NCBI GenBank assembly: GCA_003184365.1
Contig: NKYR01000150.1
Coordinates: 1 to 64,000, forward strand
Source: Evernia prunastri
Taxonomy: Eukaryota > Ascomycota > Lecanoromycetes > Lecanorales > Parmeliaceae
Direction: 5' to 3'
DNA: 64,000 nucleotides
A model generated the notes under the pieces. It ran no database searches. It saw only the letters and a program-made list of their open reading frames with translations, and was not told the origin of the DNA. Of this stretch, positions 53,204-64,000 are shown in pieces. The translations under genes were made by a program, and so were the position numbers. Positions within the stretch are counted from its first letter, which is position 1; each line of letters begins with the position of its first letter.

Positions 53204-54704
53204 AATCTTTGATAGGTACGGAGTAGTTTTGACTCGATGATGGATTCACTTTTCCTTGGTGTTCCGAGTATATTGATTGTATCGCCAAGATGTTCATCAT
53301 CATCATCATCATCATCACCATTCGATCCTTTCATCTGTAAGCCGGAAGGGTAGCGGAAGGGTAGAAATATGATGAAGAGTACGTAACCCAAATTATGGTA
53401 CTCTAGGTAAAGTAAGGTAGGTACTTTACGTGATAATATAGTGAAATTTATGTGAGTAGTAGAAAATATTTAACGGCTTCCGAGGAATTGAACTAAGGGT
53501 TCAAGGTCTAAGGGTTTAAGGGTCCAAGGGTCCAAGCGTTTCTACAGTACAGTAAGGTAGATACACCCAGTCAGTCAATCTCAGGGTCTTTTTCAGGGTC
53601 TTCTTCAGGGTCTTCAGGGTCTTCAGGGTCCTGGATCGTCGATCTTATCAAAGAAAGACTGATTACCTTACCTACGAGTACCTAGGTATACAACAGTCAA
53701 CAGTAGGTAGGTATCCGATAACCGCCGAGACGTAACAAATTGTTACTGCCTCATTTTTCCCACTTTCATATTACTATCTCTTTCTATTTCAGTGATCTTT
53801 TAATTATTACTTTTAAGATCTAATATAATTTATCTATATAAGAAGATTATAATACCTTAATTTTTATGATATCCGACCGTATATAGTAAAGCTAATAATT
53901 GCGAAGAAAGTTGACATATTTGTGACATTCGTCTCGGCGGTTATCGGATACCAAGCACCGACGCTGAACATGATCAATTTATCTCGAGAGACGATAGATT
54001 CGACAACACTTGGATTGAAAGAATGGTACAAAAGATTCCCATCATCGTATCGACTCGACTTATCGCATTCCGTAACATTGAACAATCCATCCATCCATCC
54101 ACATGTCAGCCTGAGTTGACGAAGAAGTCGCTACATGTACCTATAAAATATTATTGTTTGTTGCCATGCCCCGCTTTACCATCATCACGTCCAGGAGTCT
54201 AGACCCAACGTTAACCATCCAACATGTGTGTGTTTGTGTGGCTAGTGCGAACGATTACGAAGTGCATAGTGCATTGACCATCCCCCTCTTCTTCTGATTG
54301 ATCATTGGAGTACTACTTCCTCCAAGAGATGATTGAAGAGGAGAAGAAGGATGCTCAAAATTGGTCTTTCTCCTCATGGATCATCCATGCCCAACCCAGT
54401 CCGTGAACATTCTATCCAGGCAAGCCTATATCTCACTGCCGAGATGCGATGGGATCTACTCTGAAATAATAAGATAATACGTAATAACGCATAAGATCGC
54501 GGGCCATCTATGAATCCACCTTTTCTTCCCTATCGTTCATCCAACCAATGCATCTCCAATTGCCTCGGCCCTACCACAACTTGTCAAATCGACTTTCATC
54601 CAATTCTATAAATTTCGCTCTTAAAACGAGACCCTCCGCCACTTCGGGGAGCAAGACTTGTGCCAACCAGGGCAACCCTCAAACTGCACAGAGATCTGGT
54701 CGAC
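53204..54704. other. Regulator upstream region with simple repeats and an AT-rich patch
   Basis: It contains a (CAT)n run at about 53294-53318, a GGGTCCAAGGGTCCAAG patch near 53520, a tandem of TCAGGGTCTT-like units at about 53580-53631, and an AT-rich stretch at 53750-53900. No gene is supported. Confidence 0.5.
53580..53631. repeat. Short tandem repeat, TCAGGGTCTT units
   Basis: Five units of TCAGGGTCT(T) with variable T-rich spacers. Confidence 0.85.
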
Positions 54705-56428
54705 ATGGATCAAGAACGTCTGGACCACCGTCAGTATCAGTATACCTGGCCAAACCCAGTCATGGGTGCGGTTGGGCAAAAGCACCCGGCAATGCAAGAC
54801 ATGCCCGAACCATATCCCTACGATGCGGCTTTTCACAGCATATCCTACCCTCCGCGACATTACCAGCTTGACGTCCAGCTTTCCCCCACGGTGCATCCTC
54901 TGTCGCCCCCTCAACAGCATTCCCCGACGTCTCCTTGGAACAACGTGTCCCCTCTTCCATACGGTTTCGGGCCGTCTTGTGTTTACTATGCTCAGCCTCA
55001 GCATCCGATTTCTCCGCCTACGCTCCATCAGTATATCGACCCTTGCCATCCTCTAAGACAGCATCCACCTTCACATTCAATCGAAAGTCACACCCAGAGT
55101 CCAAACCGTCAACGTGATGCCACCGGTAAGATTTGCGGCCCGAACTCAGACGATTTATTAAAGAATACCGCAGACGCCAGCCCTAGAGCCACGAGCTCCG
55201 CCCCCAATCGAACACCAGACGCCCTTCGTGGTCCACCGAGAAAACCTCGGCAGTCAGGTCATGCGCTCTGGGTCGGCAATCTACCATTCAGCACAGATAT
55301 TGTGAAACTCAAGGAGCATTTTTCCGAAGCGGCAACGACGACTATCCAGAGCGTCTTTTGGATCTCCAAAAGCAAGTCCGCCTTCGTCAATTATAGCACG
55401 AGCGAAGCGCTCTCGAATGCCATGAATCGATTTCACAACTCGAGGTTTCAAGGTGTACGTTTAGTATGTCGCATCCGGAGGGCGGACATGCCTGTCCCTA
55501 TTCCCACTCCCACCATCACTACCATTCAACCCGAGGACGACAACAAACGCGGTCCACCTTCGGCCTTCGAGGATCCTCTGAGAGATCACAGCAAAGGAAA
55601 CTTATCCGAGTCACCAAGTCCGGGCGCGCTAAGTAGCAAAGCACCACTCGAGAATGACGCGAAGAAAAGATTCTTTGTGATGAAGAGCCTTGCACAAGAA
55701 GACGTCGAATCATCAGTACGGACCGGGCACTGGGTGACCCAAGAGCACAATGAATCAGCGCTGAACAAGGCATTTGCAGTATGTTGGAGAAGCCGTGTAA
55801 TGATAGTTATGTCTAGCCATCTAACTCGATCTAGAGTGCCGATGATGTGTTTCTCATCTTCTCCATCAACAAATCTGGAGAGTATTTTGGCTATGCACGG
55901 ATGCAAGGCCTAATAGCCGACCCATCTCCAGAACCACGCTCAACAAGGCCAGCAGAAGACGGTCTGGAGCCGGCCGACGCCGGTACGCCGGAAATAATAT
56001 CCACCCCAAGCACTGTACACGCCCCTAATGGGGCCATCTATATCGACGCCTACCGCGGTATCATTTTCTGGGAAGCCGACATTGCAAAGAACGACGACCC
56101 CGGTCCCCAGCCGAGCTCCGACATGCCTCTCACCATCAAGAGCAGCGAAGAGGCTCCAACCAAGGTAAAAAGCAAGGTACGGAATCTCAGCAGCCCCTTC
56201 GAGATCAAATGGCTATCAACGGCACGTCTACCTTTCTACCGCACGCGGGGCCTGAGGAATCCGTGGAACGCGAACCGGGACGTCAAGATCGCGCGAGACG
56301 GCACCGAGCTGGAGACCAATGTCGGCATCCGCATCTTGGAGCTGTTCCATCAAACCAGGCAACCAGTGTTTTGGGACGCAAACGGTTGTTCGATCGCGGG
56401 CTCTCCGACGCACTCGCCCGGCGCCTAG
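54705..56428 (+). CDS. RRM and YTH domain RNA-binding protein (putative m6A reader)
   Basis: Two exons (54705-55778, 55835-56428; 56-nt GT-AG intron) encode 555 aa. I start at ATG 54705 (gacATGG); the longer open frame has no upstream ATG. The N-terminal half is Pro/Gln/Tyr-rich and low complexity. An RRM follows at about 186-260 (LWVGNLPF as RNP2, SAFVNYSTSEAL in the RNP1 region). The YTH domain starts near residue 323 (RFFVMKSL), with Trp343 (GHWVTQ) and Trp484 (IKWLS) at two positions of the aromatic cage that holds N6-methyladenosine, then LPFYRTRGLRNPWN and VKIARDGTELE. A ~50-residue insert (GAIYIDAYRGIIFWEAD) lies inside the YTH fold. The protein probably binds methylated or motif-bearing mRNA in nucleus or cytoplasm. 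It looks intact. Confidence 0.88.
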
Positions 56429-57935
56429 CGACACAATCCGGCGTTTTCCCCCCATGCACATCAACTGCGGCGTGCTCGTGTTTCCATGGCGGAGCACCGC
56501 GCTCGACACGGAGTATGTGTGCATGCTGTACCGCACGGCTGCTATGGTCCCCAGCAAGCGGGAATGGGGAAGCAGATGGCGAGTCCCCCACATCCCTATC
56601 ATGTTATACAGGACGGTCACCACGACCCTCCCCCCCCCCCCCCCCCCCCCCCCCGCACCAGACACGCTGCAAAGCTGTAAAGACGGCCCGTTCCCCGACG
56701 CGCTCCCAGCTATGGAGACCGGCTGTGGATCTCGGATGCCCAAAGTTTGCTCGAATGGCTCCCCCGATTGATCCTCGGACCCAAGGAGGTTGTACCGGCT
56801 CCTTTTCTCTCTTTGTCACCGCATCCGCCTATTCTAAAATGACATTTTTTGACACGCGGAGTTGTGCGGTCAAGTATCTCAGTCTCCAGCGAGAACCCGG
56901 AAAAGGGGAAAACTAGGCTCCCTGAAAGGCAATATCGCTTGAGATCCAAATCTCGATCCAAGCTCTCAAGCCCCGGAGAATGTGGCCACAAAGTATCCAG
57001 AGCAGTACCCATCCCTCACCCAAAGTAAAAAGTAGAAAAGTTCAAAAGCGTACCCTTCCCGCCCGCCACGGGCCACTCGCCCACCCCCCCNCCCCCCCCC
57101 CCCCCCCTTTTTTTCCCCCCCTTTCCCTTTCCCTCTGTTCCCCACCCCCAACGAACAAAAACCCCTCACGCAACGAATAAATATGGCCCAAAACATGTCC
57201 GACCCACCCAGTCTCCCTCGCAAAAAAGCACCACCCCACGCCCCCCCCGCGAAGATTTCCTTTCGCCAGAGCGGCGGCCACGAAAGCAAGGAGCTCTCGG
57301 CCTCTGGGGCAGAGAGCCGTTGTCAAACAGCCTTTGCGGCGTCGCGGTCTCAAGCCTCCCAGCTCCCATCTAGCTCTCTCTTCTTCTTTTTTCTTTTTTT
57401 TGGGGGGGGGGAAGGAGGGGCGCGCAGGATCGAGCGGCCTGCGTCGCTACCGGCGTTGGGGGGAACGGAGCGGGAGCGGGAGTCGTGCGTGGGGGTGGGT
57501 GGGAATGGGAATGATCGCACGGGTTGAAGGAAGGAAGGGCTACCGTATTCGGCCTTTTTTGTTTCGGCGGATCCGAGGTCTGTTGCGTCGAAGAGGCAGG
57601 ATGGAGGGGTGGGGGGATGATCTAGGGTCCCTTGTGTTTTTTGTTTTTTTTTCCTTTGTTTGTATAGGGGGAAAGCATTGCGCCCGGCGTTCATGGTTAG
57701 GAAGGACCCTTGAAGCCTGTGAGGAGAGTATTTGTGCTACTTTTACTCTCTATGATGGTTGGTTCGTTGGTTATATCATGCTGGAAACGGCCGGCAGGGC
57801 TTTACAGGCATTTTTTAAGGCCCAGCCAGATACCCACTCTCATAGCTATCTAGTTACATACATCGTCGTCATTGTCGTCAAATATAGACCTCCCTGTATT
57901 GTATTTACGGTGGATGAATCTCGATCGTAGTTCAC
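56429..57935. other. Low-complexity intergenic DNA, no supported gene
   Basis: It contains C homopolymer tracts (around 56632-56654 and 57083-57109, the latter with an N at 57091), a T8G10 run near 57400 and strand-skewed CT/GA stretches. Open frames are by-products of this composition. Read errors in these runs are likely. Confidence 0.55.
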
Positions 57936-59110
57936 CGTTATCAGTTTATTAGAATTTCGGAAACCATTAAATAGATATAGAAACTACTACTCTAGCTATA
58001 GAGAATCGAAAGGGAGACGACTATCGATACAAAAGGTTATTAATACTATCTCTATCTCTTTTATTATATATAGTATAATAAATAACCATATATCTCTTAT
58101 AGATATAATCTTAAGTAAATTTATTTATTTATTTAATATATCTCTATATTCTTAATTCTAAAGAGGAAAAAAAAAAACAACACGATTCTAGTATCTTTTT
58201 TAAAATTAAAGATTGAAAATTCGATTTTTTGATATAATTTTACAATTATAGCTTTCTACGATTTAAAACTTTCGAAATAAATAGATCTTATATCAAACTA
58301 TTATTCATTAGAGAATTAATAAAACTTAACTCTTAAATCGTAAATAAATATTAATATATATATTAGATAGTACACTAAAAAGCTATCTCGACTATATAAA
58401 ATATGTCAAGACATTTTTAAAGACTTTCAAGTCTTAAAAGAAATTTCGTAAAATTCATTACTATTTAATTCTATATTATAACGAAAGACTAAGAAAACAA
58501 AGTTTACAGATATATTATATCTACTAGATTTTGTAAAAAATTTAGATAATAAAGATTATAACTGTAAATTTATATCACAAAATCGAATTTCGATTTTCGA
58601 TTTTAAAAAGGTACTAGAATGTTAGACTGGCTTATATAATAGAAGTATAGAAGCCAGGCTAGGGTTGTGTAGCAATGTGAACTTAGTAGAGTATATATAT
58701 AGTATATATATCTAGATGGTAAGACTAATTCTTAAGGAAGGAAAATCAGAAACACAGGGGCATGCGCTCCTTAAGCTTCTTCGCCAAGGAATCGCTTGGC
58801 ATGCGTATGCCAAGCATTCGCGGCTCAGGCGGATACATGCACTACTGCCCCTTTTTGGCCTGCGCCTAACATAGAATCGCGTCTTGATTTCTTAAGATTT
58901 AAGAATATAGAGATAATATAGACTAAGTTTAAATATTCGCGTCGCGTAATCTTTTATATATATCTTTACGACTTTTATTCGTAGAATAGCGTATCAAGTA
59001 AAATTCTAATCTCGTTAAACTCTTACGAATTCTATAAGAAAAGAGAGAAAAGTCTATTAGAGATAAGTTTTATTATTACACGACGGATTTGTTAGTGGAA
59101 TTTCGCGTGT
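57936..59110. repeat. AT-rich RIP-like block
   Basis: About 1.2 kb is mostly A/T with no open frame, interrupted at about 58740-58870 by a short island of normal composition with the near-palindromic TTGGCATGCGTATGCCAAGC. It resembles the blocks at 11940 and 16620. Confidence 0.7.
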
Positions 59111-59571
59111 TTTTTCCCCTATAGAATTCGCAACCACGATAAGTAGCTGTATCGAGTATAGATCTATCTTTACTAGTAGCAGCGTGTGTTAAACACCGCT
59201 GGGGATTACTCCGTATGAGACGTGGAGTTGAAAGGTTATTACAGTGTACTTTACCTTGGCGTGGGAATTGAAAACGGAAGGCGGCGCTGAAGTTTTAGCC
59301 TCGCTTTAGAAGTAGGGCCCTAGCCAAATGGGGTAAAGGGAGCGTCCGAGGACTGAGGGAGTGAGGCAACTGCAGGGCATCGGGCATCGGGCAATAGATA
59401 CCAAGGTACACCGATGATATAACAGTATCATCTGCCACCTGGCAATGACGTCCCATCAACTACGCACGCTCAACATTCGGCTGTTTTTGTGTTGTTTACA
59501 AGTACCATCTTGTTCTTATTCGGAATCCACATCTTAAAGCATATTGCGGGGGGCCATCAATCACCAAGTCC
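59111..59571. other. Promoter region of the DUF3292-like gene
   Basis: Normal-composition DNA. The repeated phrase GGGCATCGGGCA lies near 59376. No other feature seen. Confidence 0.4.
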
Positions 59572-61824
59572 ATGGACTCTACTCTCGATAGAGCCGCAGT
59601 AGAGTTTGATTCGGGAGATGATGATGAAAACCATCGCATTCTCCATACCACGGATGCCTCTAGTCAAGCTGACCCTACACTGATTGAGCATGTGTCGAAG
59701 AGAGCTCGACTGAAAGACAAAGCGAAGGAGATCCTACATATTGACAAGGCTAGCATTACAGTCACCAAGCCGGCGGATGACGTGACTCTAGCACCATCAC
59801 CAAATCCAACCGAAATGCCATATCGTTTGGATAATCATCCTCCGGAAGAGAGTCTCCATGGGCTCAAGGATTTCGTCCACCAGCCTCTCCAGACCATCAA
59901 AGTCAAAGCGGAGAGAAAGACTAACAAAGCAGTCGCAGAGAACCTTTCCACTGCAGAAGTTTCTCATGCACATGATGTGGAGCTGATCTTGGCTCAGGAT
60001 CATCTGGCCTCGGCTCAGACGGAGGAAGAGCGATCGTCGGCCAACCAGGACCTGGAAGTGCTAAAAAGGGCGAGGCAAGATATGTTTGTCAGATGGACCA
60101 TGGATCGCCATGTCCTAAAGATCAGACGACTCGAACGGAAACCAGTTCAACACAGGGAAAGAGCAGATTTCGTTGTGAAGGGTGAGTCTGGGCAGCATAA
60201 GATGGATTGGAAGGCTTATGGTAGTCACGTGAGTTCAATACGACATGCTGGTCCTCCTGATGATGTGCTTGCTGATCAGTATTTCCGGTGTTCCAGCTCG
60301 CTCTTCTTTGTGCTGAGAAGTACGGTGGCCAGTACATCGGCTCTTTTGCTGAACCACCTACCGCATCGCAAGAAACAATAAGTGCAAGTATTGAGAGGGT
60401 CCTAGTTGCCTCTACGCCATGGCAAGAGGTGATCATGCACATACGACGCATCTACCGGTGGGATAACACGAATGAGACCTTGGCCTACCTCATAATATTT
60501 CTACTACTATGGGCAATCAATTGTGTCGCTTCAGCCATTGTGAGCAACTCACTATCATCATTGAGTCATTCTGGTATTGGAGCGAGGACTGCTTATAAAT
60601 AGTTAGCTTCTTGCAACAACCGCTCAAGTCTTGCGGCGGCGATTCCGCATACCAACAGTTGGAATGCTCCGTAAAGAGGTCATGCGGACGGAAGATTCTA
60701 TGGTGACCGCCCTTACTCTAATTGAGCAAATCGAAAAGCGGGGCGAACACGGATGGATCGAGCCTTTGATCGAAGACATGGGTGCCTGGATGCTATTGCA
60801 ACTGGGAGACGTGGCCAATCTCCTAGAGGTGGTGCTAAAGTACATCTTCTCCATCTTTCCAGATGCCTTACGCACTCAAGTACTTGGACTGAATTGCTCG
60901 TCGATTCCCCTAGTTTCTACGAATGGCGCCAGCCACGCCAGACCGCATACACACTCGGACTTCTAGCAACTGCCTGCTTGGCGTTCTGCTTGACGCCTAG
61001 CTGGCTGTTAGTAAAATCCATCACTCTGAGCGCAGGCCTAGTGTTCTTTGGGCTGCTCCCCATCGGAAGTCGATATCCGGACTACAGGCTGCTGGCTTCC
61101 CCTGCGAAGTGGCTCTTCTGGAATATCCCAAACCATGGTGACCTTGCCCACTTCAAGCGCTCCATCTCTACGAGACCGTAACAATAGCTGACTCGCGTAT
61201 GTTCATTGTAGCCGAGTGGGCTATTGCACGTCTCCAGATAGAGGGTGCCCGTCAAGAGAAGGCTCGCGTCCATCATGGAAAATCTGCGGATCTGGAAACA
61301 AAAACAGCCACCCAGCAAAGCGGCGGACTCTCGATTTCCGGGCTTCGGGCGACTAGTAAACATCTACCCGTCCAAGACCGCTCACCAACGGCTGTCGATG
61401 GGGTCGACCCAGGGGCTACCCACACGAATGACTCTCCAAAAGTCTCGATACACGGATCGTATAACTGCTTGAGCGGAAAGCACTCTGGCAAGCTAATCGT
61501 GACCTCGACCGGTGTTCGGTTCGAATCTGCCGTGGGCTCCAAGGACCAGTGGGAGATGAGATATGACAGCATGCACCGTGTGGAAAAGGTCCGCCATAGC
61601 CGATTTCCCATATTTTTGCACCATCCAACTGACATTCCTCCCACTAACTGCAAAACTTTGTTCTTTAACAGGTCAACCGCATTGTCAAAATCGGTTCTGG
61701 TCAAGACATCCTTTTTATCGATGGGCGTGGTCAGTCTCTTACTGCAGGTGATGTGACGAACAGGAACGAAGTCTTCACGCAGGTCATCGGGTACAGCGGT
61801 GTTGGTTGGCAAGTCGTAGGGTAG
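59572..61824 (+). CDS. Multi-pass membrane protein resembling fungal DUF3292 family
   Basis: Six exons (59572-60228, 60297-60539, 60607-60839, 60914-61137, 61212-61588, 61672-61824) with in-phase GT-AG introns give 628 aa. The N-terminal third is acidic and charged, without a domain I recognise. LLCAEKYGGQYIGS and MHIRRIYRWDN lead into a hydrophobic helix at about 281-300. IEQIEKRGEHGWIEPLIED and FYEWRQPRQTAYTLGL follow, then two more hydrophobic helices (about 390-430). The C-terminal part (KLIVTSTGVRFES, then VNRIVKIGSGQDILFID after the last splice) looks like a GRAM-type lipid-binding fold. The block order resembles fungal DUF3292 proteins of unknown function; this is from memory of the family and was not tested. 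It is probably an organelle-membrane protein. Confidence 0.75.
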
Positions 61825-62400
61825 GTGGGTCTATGGGGTTCTGATGGAATTTGCAAAGTTATCATGCAGATCCATTTGGGGTGGGAGGCTTACGGAGGTA
61901 GTAAGCTTGTGCACTCCTTGTGCGTATGCTAGATGTGGCGAGTATCTTTATCTCGTGTTGTTGCTGGACCTGATATCTTGACGTTGCATGGATTGCATTA
62001 CTTTGATTCTCTAGTTTCGTTAGTAATGTAAGGGTATTTGATACATGAACACCAATATCAGGTTTACAGCCTCAGATTCGGAATGAGCAGTAGAAGCATC
62101 TCGATTATTGTTCCACGGAGGCCTACTATTTCCTATACGGTTACACATTCTCGCCGTTGTCTGGACACCGTATGTTTAGGGGTATGGATTTGTAAGGGTC
62201 CGATGGTTGGGGTTATGCTTCGAAAAGAAAAAAGAAAAATCTATCCAGGGAGTAGGATTCGCACAGTTTGCGGTGCGAATCGGTGAATTTTCCCGGGTTT
62301 TGCAAACTGCCGGAGAGGCTTCGGGGCGCGATTCGTTCATCGATCCGTGCATCTCCGAATTAAAAACCTATCCAAGTGCTCACACCGCCGCTCCTCTATA
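61825..62400. other. Convergent spacer, no supported gene
   Basis: This lies between the 3' ends of the DUF3292-like gene and the aldolase gene. It must hold both terminators; no further feature seen. Confidence 0.45.
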
Positions 62401-63300
62401 CTACGCTACAGTCTCCAACCCCGCATCCTCCAGCAACCCTCTCAACTCCTCCCTCGGCGGCCCCGTCAAGAGCGCAAACGGCTTCCGCAACCCCCCCGTC
62501 CCCGTCCCCAGCAGCTCCAGCCCCGTCTTGATCGCCGAGGGATAGTTGTGCGACTCGAGGAACTTGCAGACGGGCCAGATCTTCGCCCAGAGCGCCCTGC
62601 CTTCCGCCAGATCGCCCCGGACCGCGAGGGCGTCCCACAGGCGCACGGAGAGCTCCGGGACGAGGTTCGCCGTGCCCCAGACGGAACCCCTGGCGCCCGC
62701 GGCGAGCGCGTAGAAGGTCAGCGTGTCCCAGCCGTTGAAGGCGGTGATGCGGTGGTGCAGGCCGAAGAGCAGCTCGGTGAAGCCCGGCGCGTCACCCGAG
62801 GTGTCCTTGAGGTACCGCACGCCCACGTCGGAGAGCGCGGCGATGTCCGGCGGGGAGAGCGTCAGGCCGCTGGCGGAGGGGATGTTGTAGTACATGATGG
62901 GCAGTTGCGACGCGTCGCGGATCGCGGCCATCAGCTCTCGCAGTTGCTCGAGGTTCACGGGGTCGTAGAAGGGCGGGACCACCATCAGGGCTGTGGCGGC
63001 GGCTGCGGCTGCGTGGGTCGCGAGGTCCACGCAATCTTTGGTGGACAGCGCGCCGATGCCGGCTACGACGGGGACGCGGCCGCGGGCGTGCTTGATGCAT
63101 AACTCAAGCAGGTGTTTCCTTTCGTCGAGCGCCATTGCTGTGAATTCTCCCGTTGTTCCGCCCGGGACAAGACCGTGCACGCCGGCCGCTATTAGATGCT
63201 CGATGTGCGCTTGGAGTCTGTTTTCGTCCACTGTGTGACCGCCATCTGTGAAAGGAGTGATCAAAGCGACAAGAATGCCATGAAGATCTGGTGAGCTCAT
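62401..63300 (-). CDS. DapA/NAL-superfamily aldolase or lyase
   Basis: This single-exon gene encodes 299 aa, the usual length for the dihydrodipicolinate synthase/N-acetylneuraminate lyase superfamily (PF00701). Visible motifs are PGGTTGEF (residues 46-53, carboxylate-binding TT), YYNIPSASG with Tyr138 as the proton relay, and RYLKDTSGD with Lys165 as the Schiff-base lysine. These support a pyruvate-type class I aldolase/lyase reaction in a TIM barrel. Fungi make lysine through alpha-aminoadipate, so this is not expected to be a lysine-pathway DHDPS. Likely substrates are 2-keto-3-deoxy sugar acids or 4-hydroxy-2-oxoglutarate, but the sequence does not decide. It is noticeably GC-richer at third positions than its neighbours. 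No targeting signal is evident at the start. Confidence 0.88.
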   Translation of the reverse strand: MSSPDLHGILVALITPFTDGGHTVDENRLQAHIEHLIAAGVHGLVPGGTTGEFTAMALDERKHLLELCIKHARGRVPVVAGIGALSTKDCVDLATHAAAAAATALMVVPPFYDPVNLEQLRELMAAIRDASQLPIMYYNIPSASGLTLSPPDIAALSDVGVRYLKDTSGDAPGFTELLFGLHHRITAFNGWDTLTFYALAAGARGSVWGTANLVPELSVRLWDALAVRGDLAEGRALWAKIWPVCKFLESHNYPSAIKTGLELLGTGTGGLRKPFALLTGPPREELRGLLEDAGLETVA

Positions 63301-64000
63301 CTCAAGGACAGCGATGTGTAGATTGTCGTGAGCCCGTGCAGACTTGTTTTAGATTCAAAAGTTGGCTAGAGAGAGAGTGAGGAGCTGTCGTATGTTCATA
63401 AGCACAAGAGCAAGAGCTTGAATAAATCACAAGCTCTCCTATCTGGTACCTCATTCCAGTATGCCTTTCCGTCTTGGTCCGCTTTCATGATCTTCAAGAA
63501 GCTGCGGAGAGTCTTTCCTGATTGGGCTTACCGAAATTCCGCTCCCGTCTTTGTGCGCTATCGTGATCAACTGATCATTGAGATGCTGCGGAGAGTCCTT
63601 CCTAATTGGGTTTCCGGTAATTCTTCCCAAACCTTCTATCTGCGTTTCCGCAACATGATGAGTAATCAAGATCAGCTTCCCATGAGCACTCTCAGTGCCC
63701 TTGTCAAAGAAAGCTGGTATTACCCCACGCTGGGTGGGAACTGGTATCGATAAGAAGAAGGACCAGTTTCCGAGATTTGATATGTGGTGGATCTTATGCC
63801 GGTGGTTTTCGTCCGCAGCTTCATCCTTCCTGCAAGCGTCTATTCGAATGGAATCTGAAGCTTTTACTTCATCTAAAGATATACATTGAGCTGGATATGG
63901 CAAACCGCGCAGCAAGCCTCGATCCTCATGTCTTTTCCATCCGCGACTTGAGAACAGAAGGGAGTAACCGTCTTCCCCCAGAGTACCGAGGTCAACAGCT
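63301..64000. other. Right end of the window, unresolved open frames
   Basis: Both strands carry open frames over 63418-63915. A ~40-bp segment is imperfectly duplicated (GCTGCGGAGAGTCTTTCCTGATTGGG near 63502 and GCTGCGGAGAGTCCTTCCTAATTGGG near 63584), giving the plus-strand frame two similar LRRVxPxW segments. Neither frame shows a recognisable domain. Confidence 0.35.

Noticed and set aside
56209..56916. Long overlapping frames around the YTH 3' end with a poly-Pro stretch
   Set aside because: They arise from a C homopolymer tract and from alternative frames of the YTH exon.
62347..63102. 251-codon plus-strand frame rich in Arg, Gly and Val
   Set aside because: Antisense shadow of the DapA-superfamily gene in GC-rich DNA.
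1..64000. A prokaryotic-style novel defence or operonic system
   Set aside because: Spliced genes, a chromovirus and RIP signatures identify fungal nuclear DNA; no such system is present.

Overview
This window looks like a repeat-rich chromosomal segment of a filamentous ascomycete. The genes have short GT-AG introns (about 40-140 nt) with fungal branch sites. There is a fungal highly reducing polyketide synthase, a Zn2Cys6 regulator, small secreted proteins and a chromodomain-bearing Ty3/gypsy retroelement. Several strongly AT-rich blocks carry the C-to-T / G-to-A signature expected of repeat-induced point mutation (RIP). The class cannot be fixed from sequence alone. Single-N joins and one 21-N gap show this is a scaffold, and several joins sit inside repeats.

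Layout. 1-6.2 kb: dispersed repeats and two adjacent F-box-like genes that look like recent duplicates. 6.2-8 kb: a nest of miniature inverted-repeat elements. 8-13 kb: gene-poor, with one decayed gene and a 1-kb AT-rich block. 13.2-26.6 kb: a compact biosynthetic locus made of a BAHD-type acyltransferase interrupted by one in-frame stop, an FSH1/LovG-type serine hydrolase on the opposite strand, and an intact KS-AT-DH-cMT-ER-KR-ACP polyketide synthase (11 exons, predicted 2,618 aa). 27-35 kb: a hAT-like miniature element and four more F-box-like paralogues. 35-46 kb: dispersed repeats, RIP-altered sequence and a mis-assembled chromovirus with LTRs. 47-51 kb: two small secreted protein genes, both with premature stops. 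52-53 kb: a truncated Zn2Cys6 regulator. 54.7-56.4 kb: an RRM-YTH RNA-binding protein. 57-59.5 kb: low-complexity and AT-rich DNA. 59.6-63.3 kb: a membrane protein resembling the DUF3292 family and a DapA-superfamily aldolase/lyase.

How the genes fit together. The PKS should build a reduced, C-methylated acyl chain on its ACP. It has no thioesterase or reductase release domain, so the divergently transcribed hydrolase is the obvious candidate for release. The acyltransferase could then esterify the product, but its reading frame is broken. The AT-rich block between hydrolase and PKS suggests a mobile element inserted in their shared upstream region and was then RIP-mutated.

A recurring theme is nonsense codons that are one C-to-T step from a sense codon (at 9611, 41927, 47700, five in a row at 50387-50410, and possibly 14378). 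This is what RIP leaking from repeats into neighbouring genes would leave behind. At 41927 a sister copy in the window still carries CAG, so that case is directly visible.
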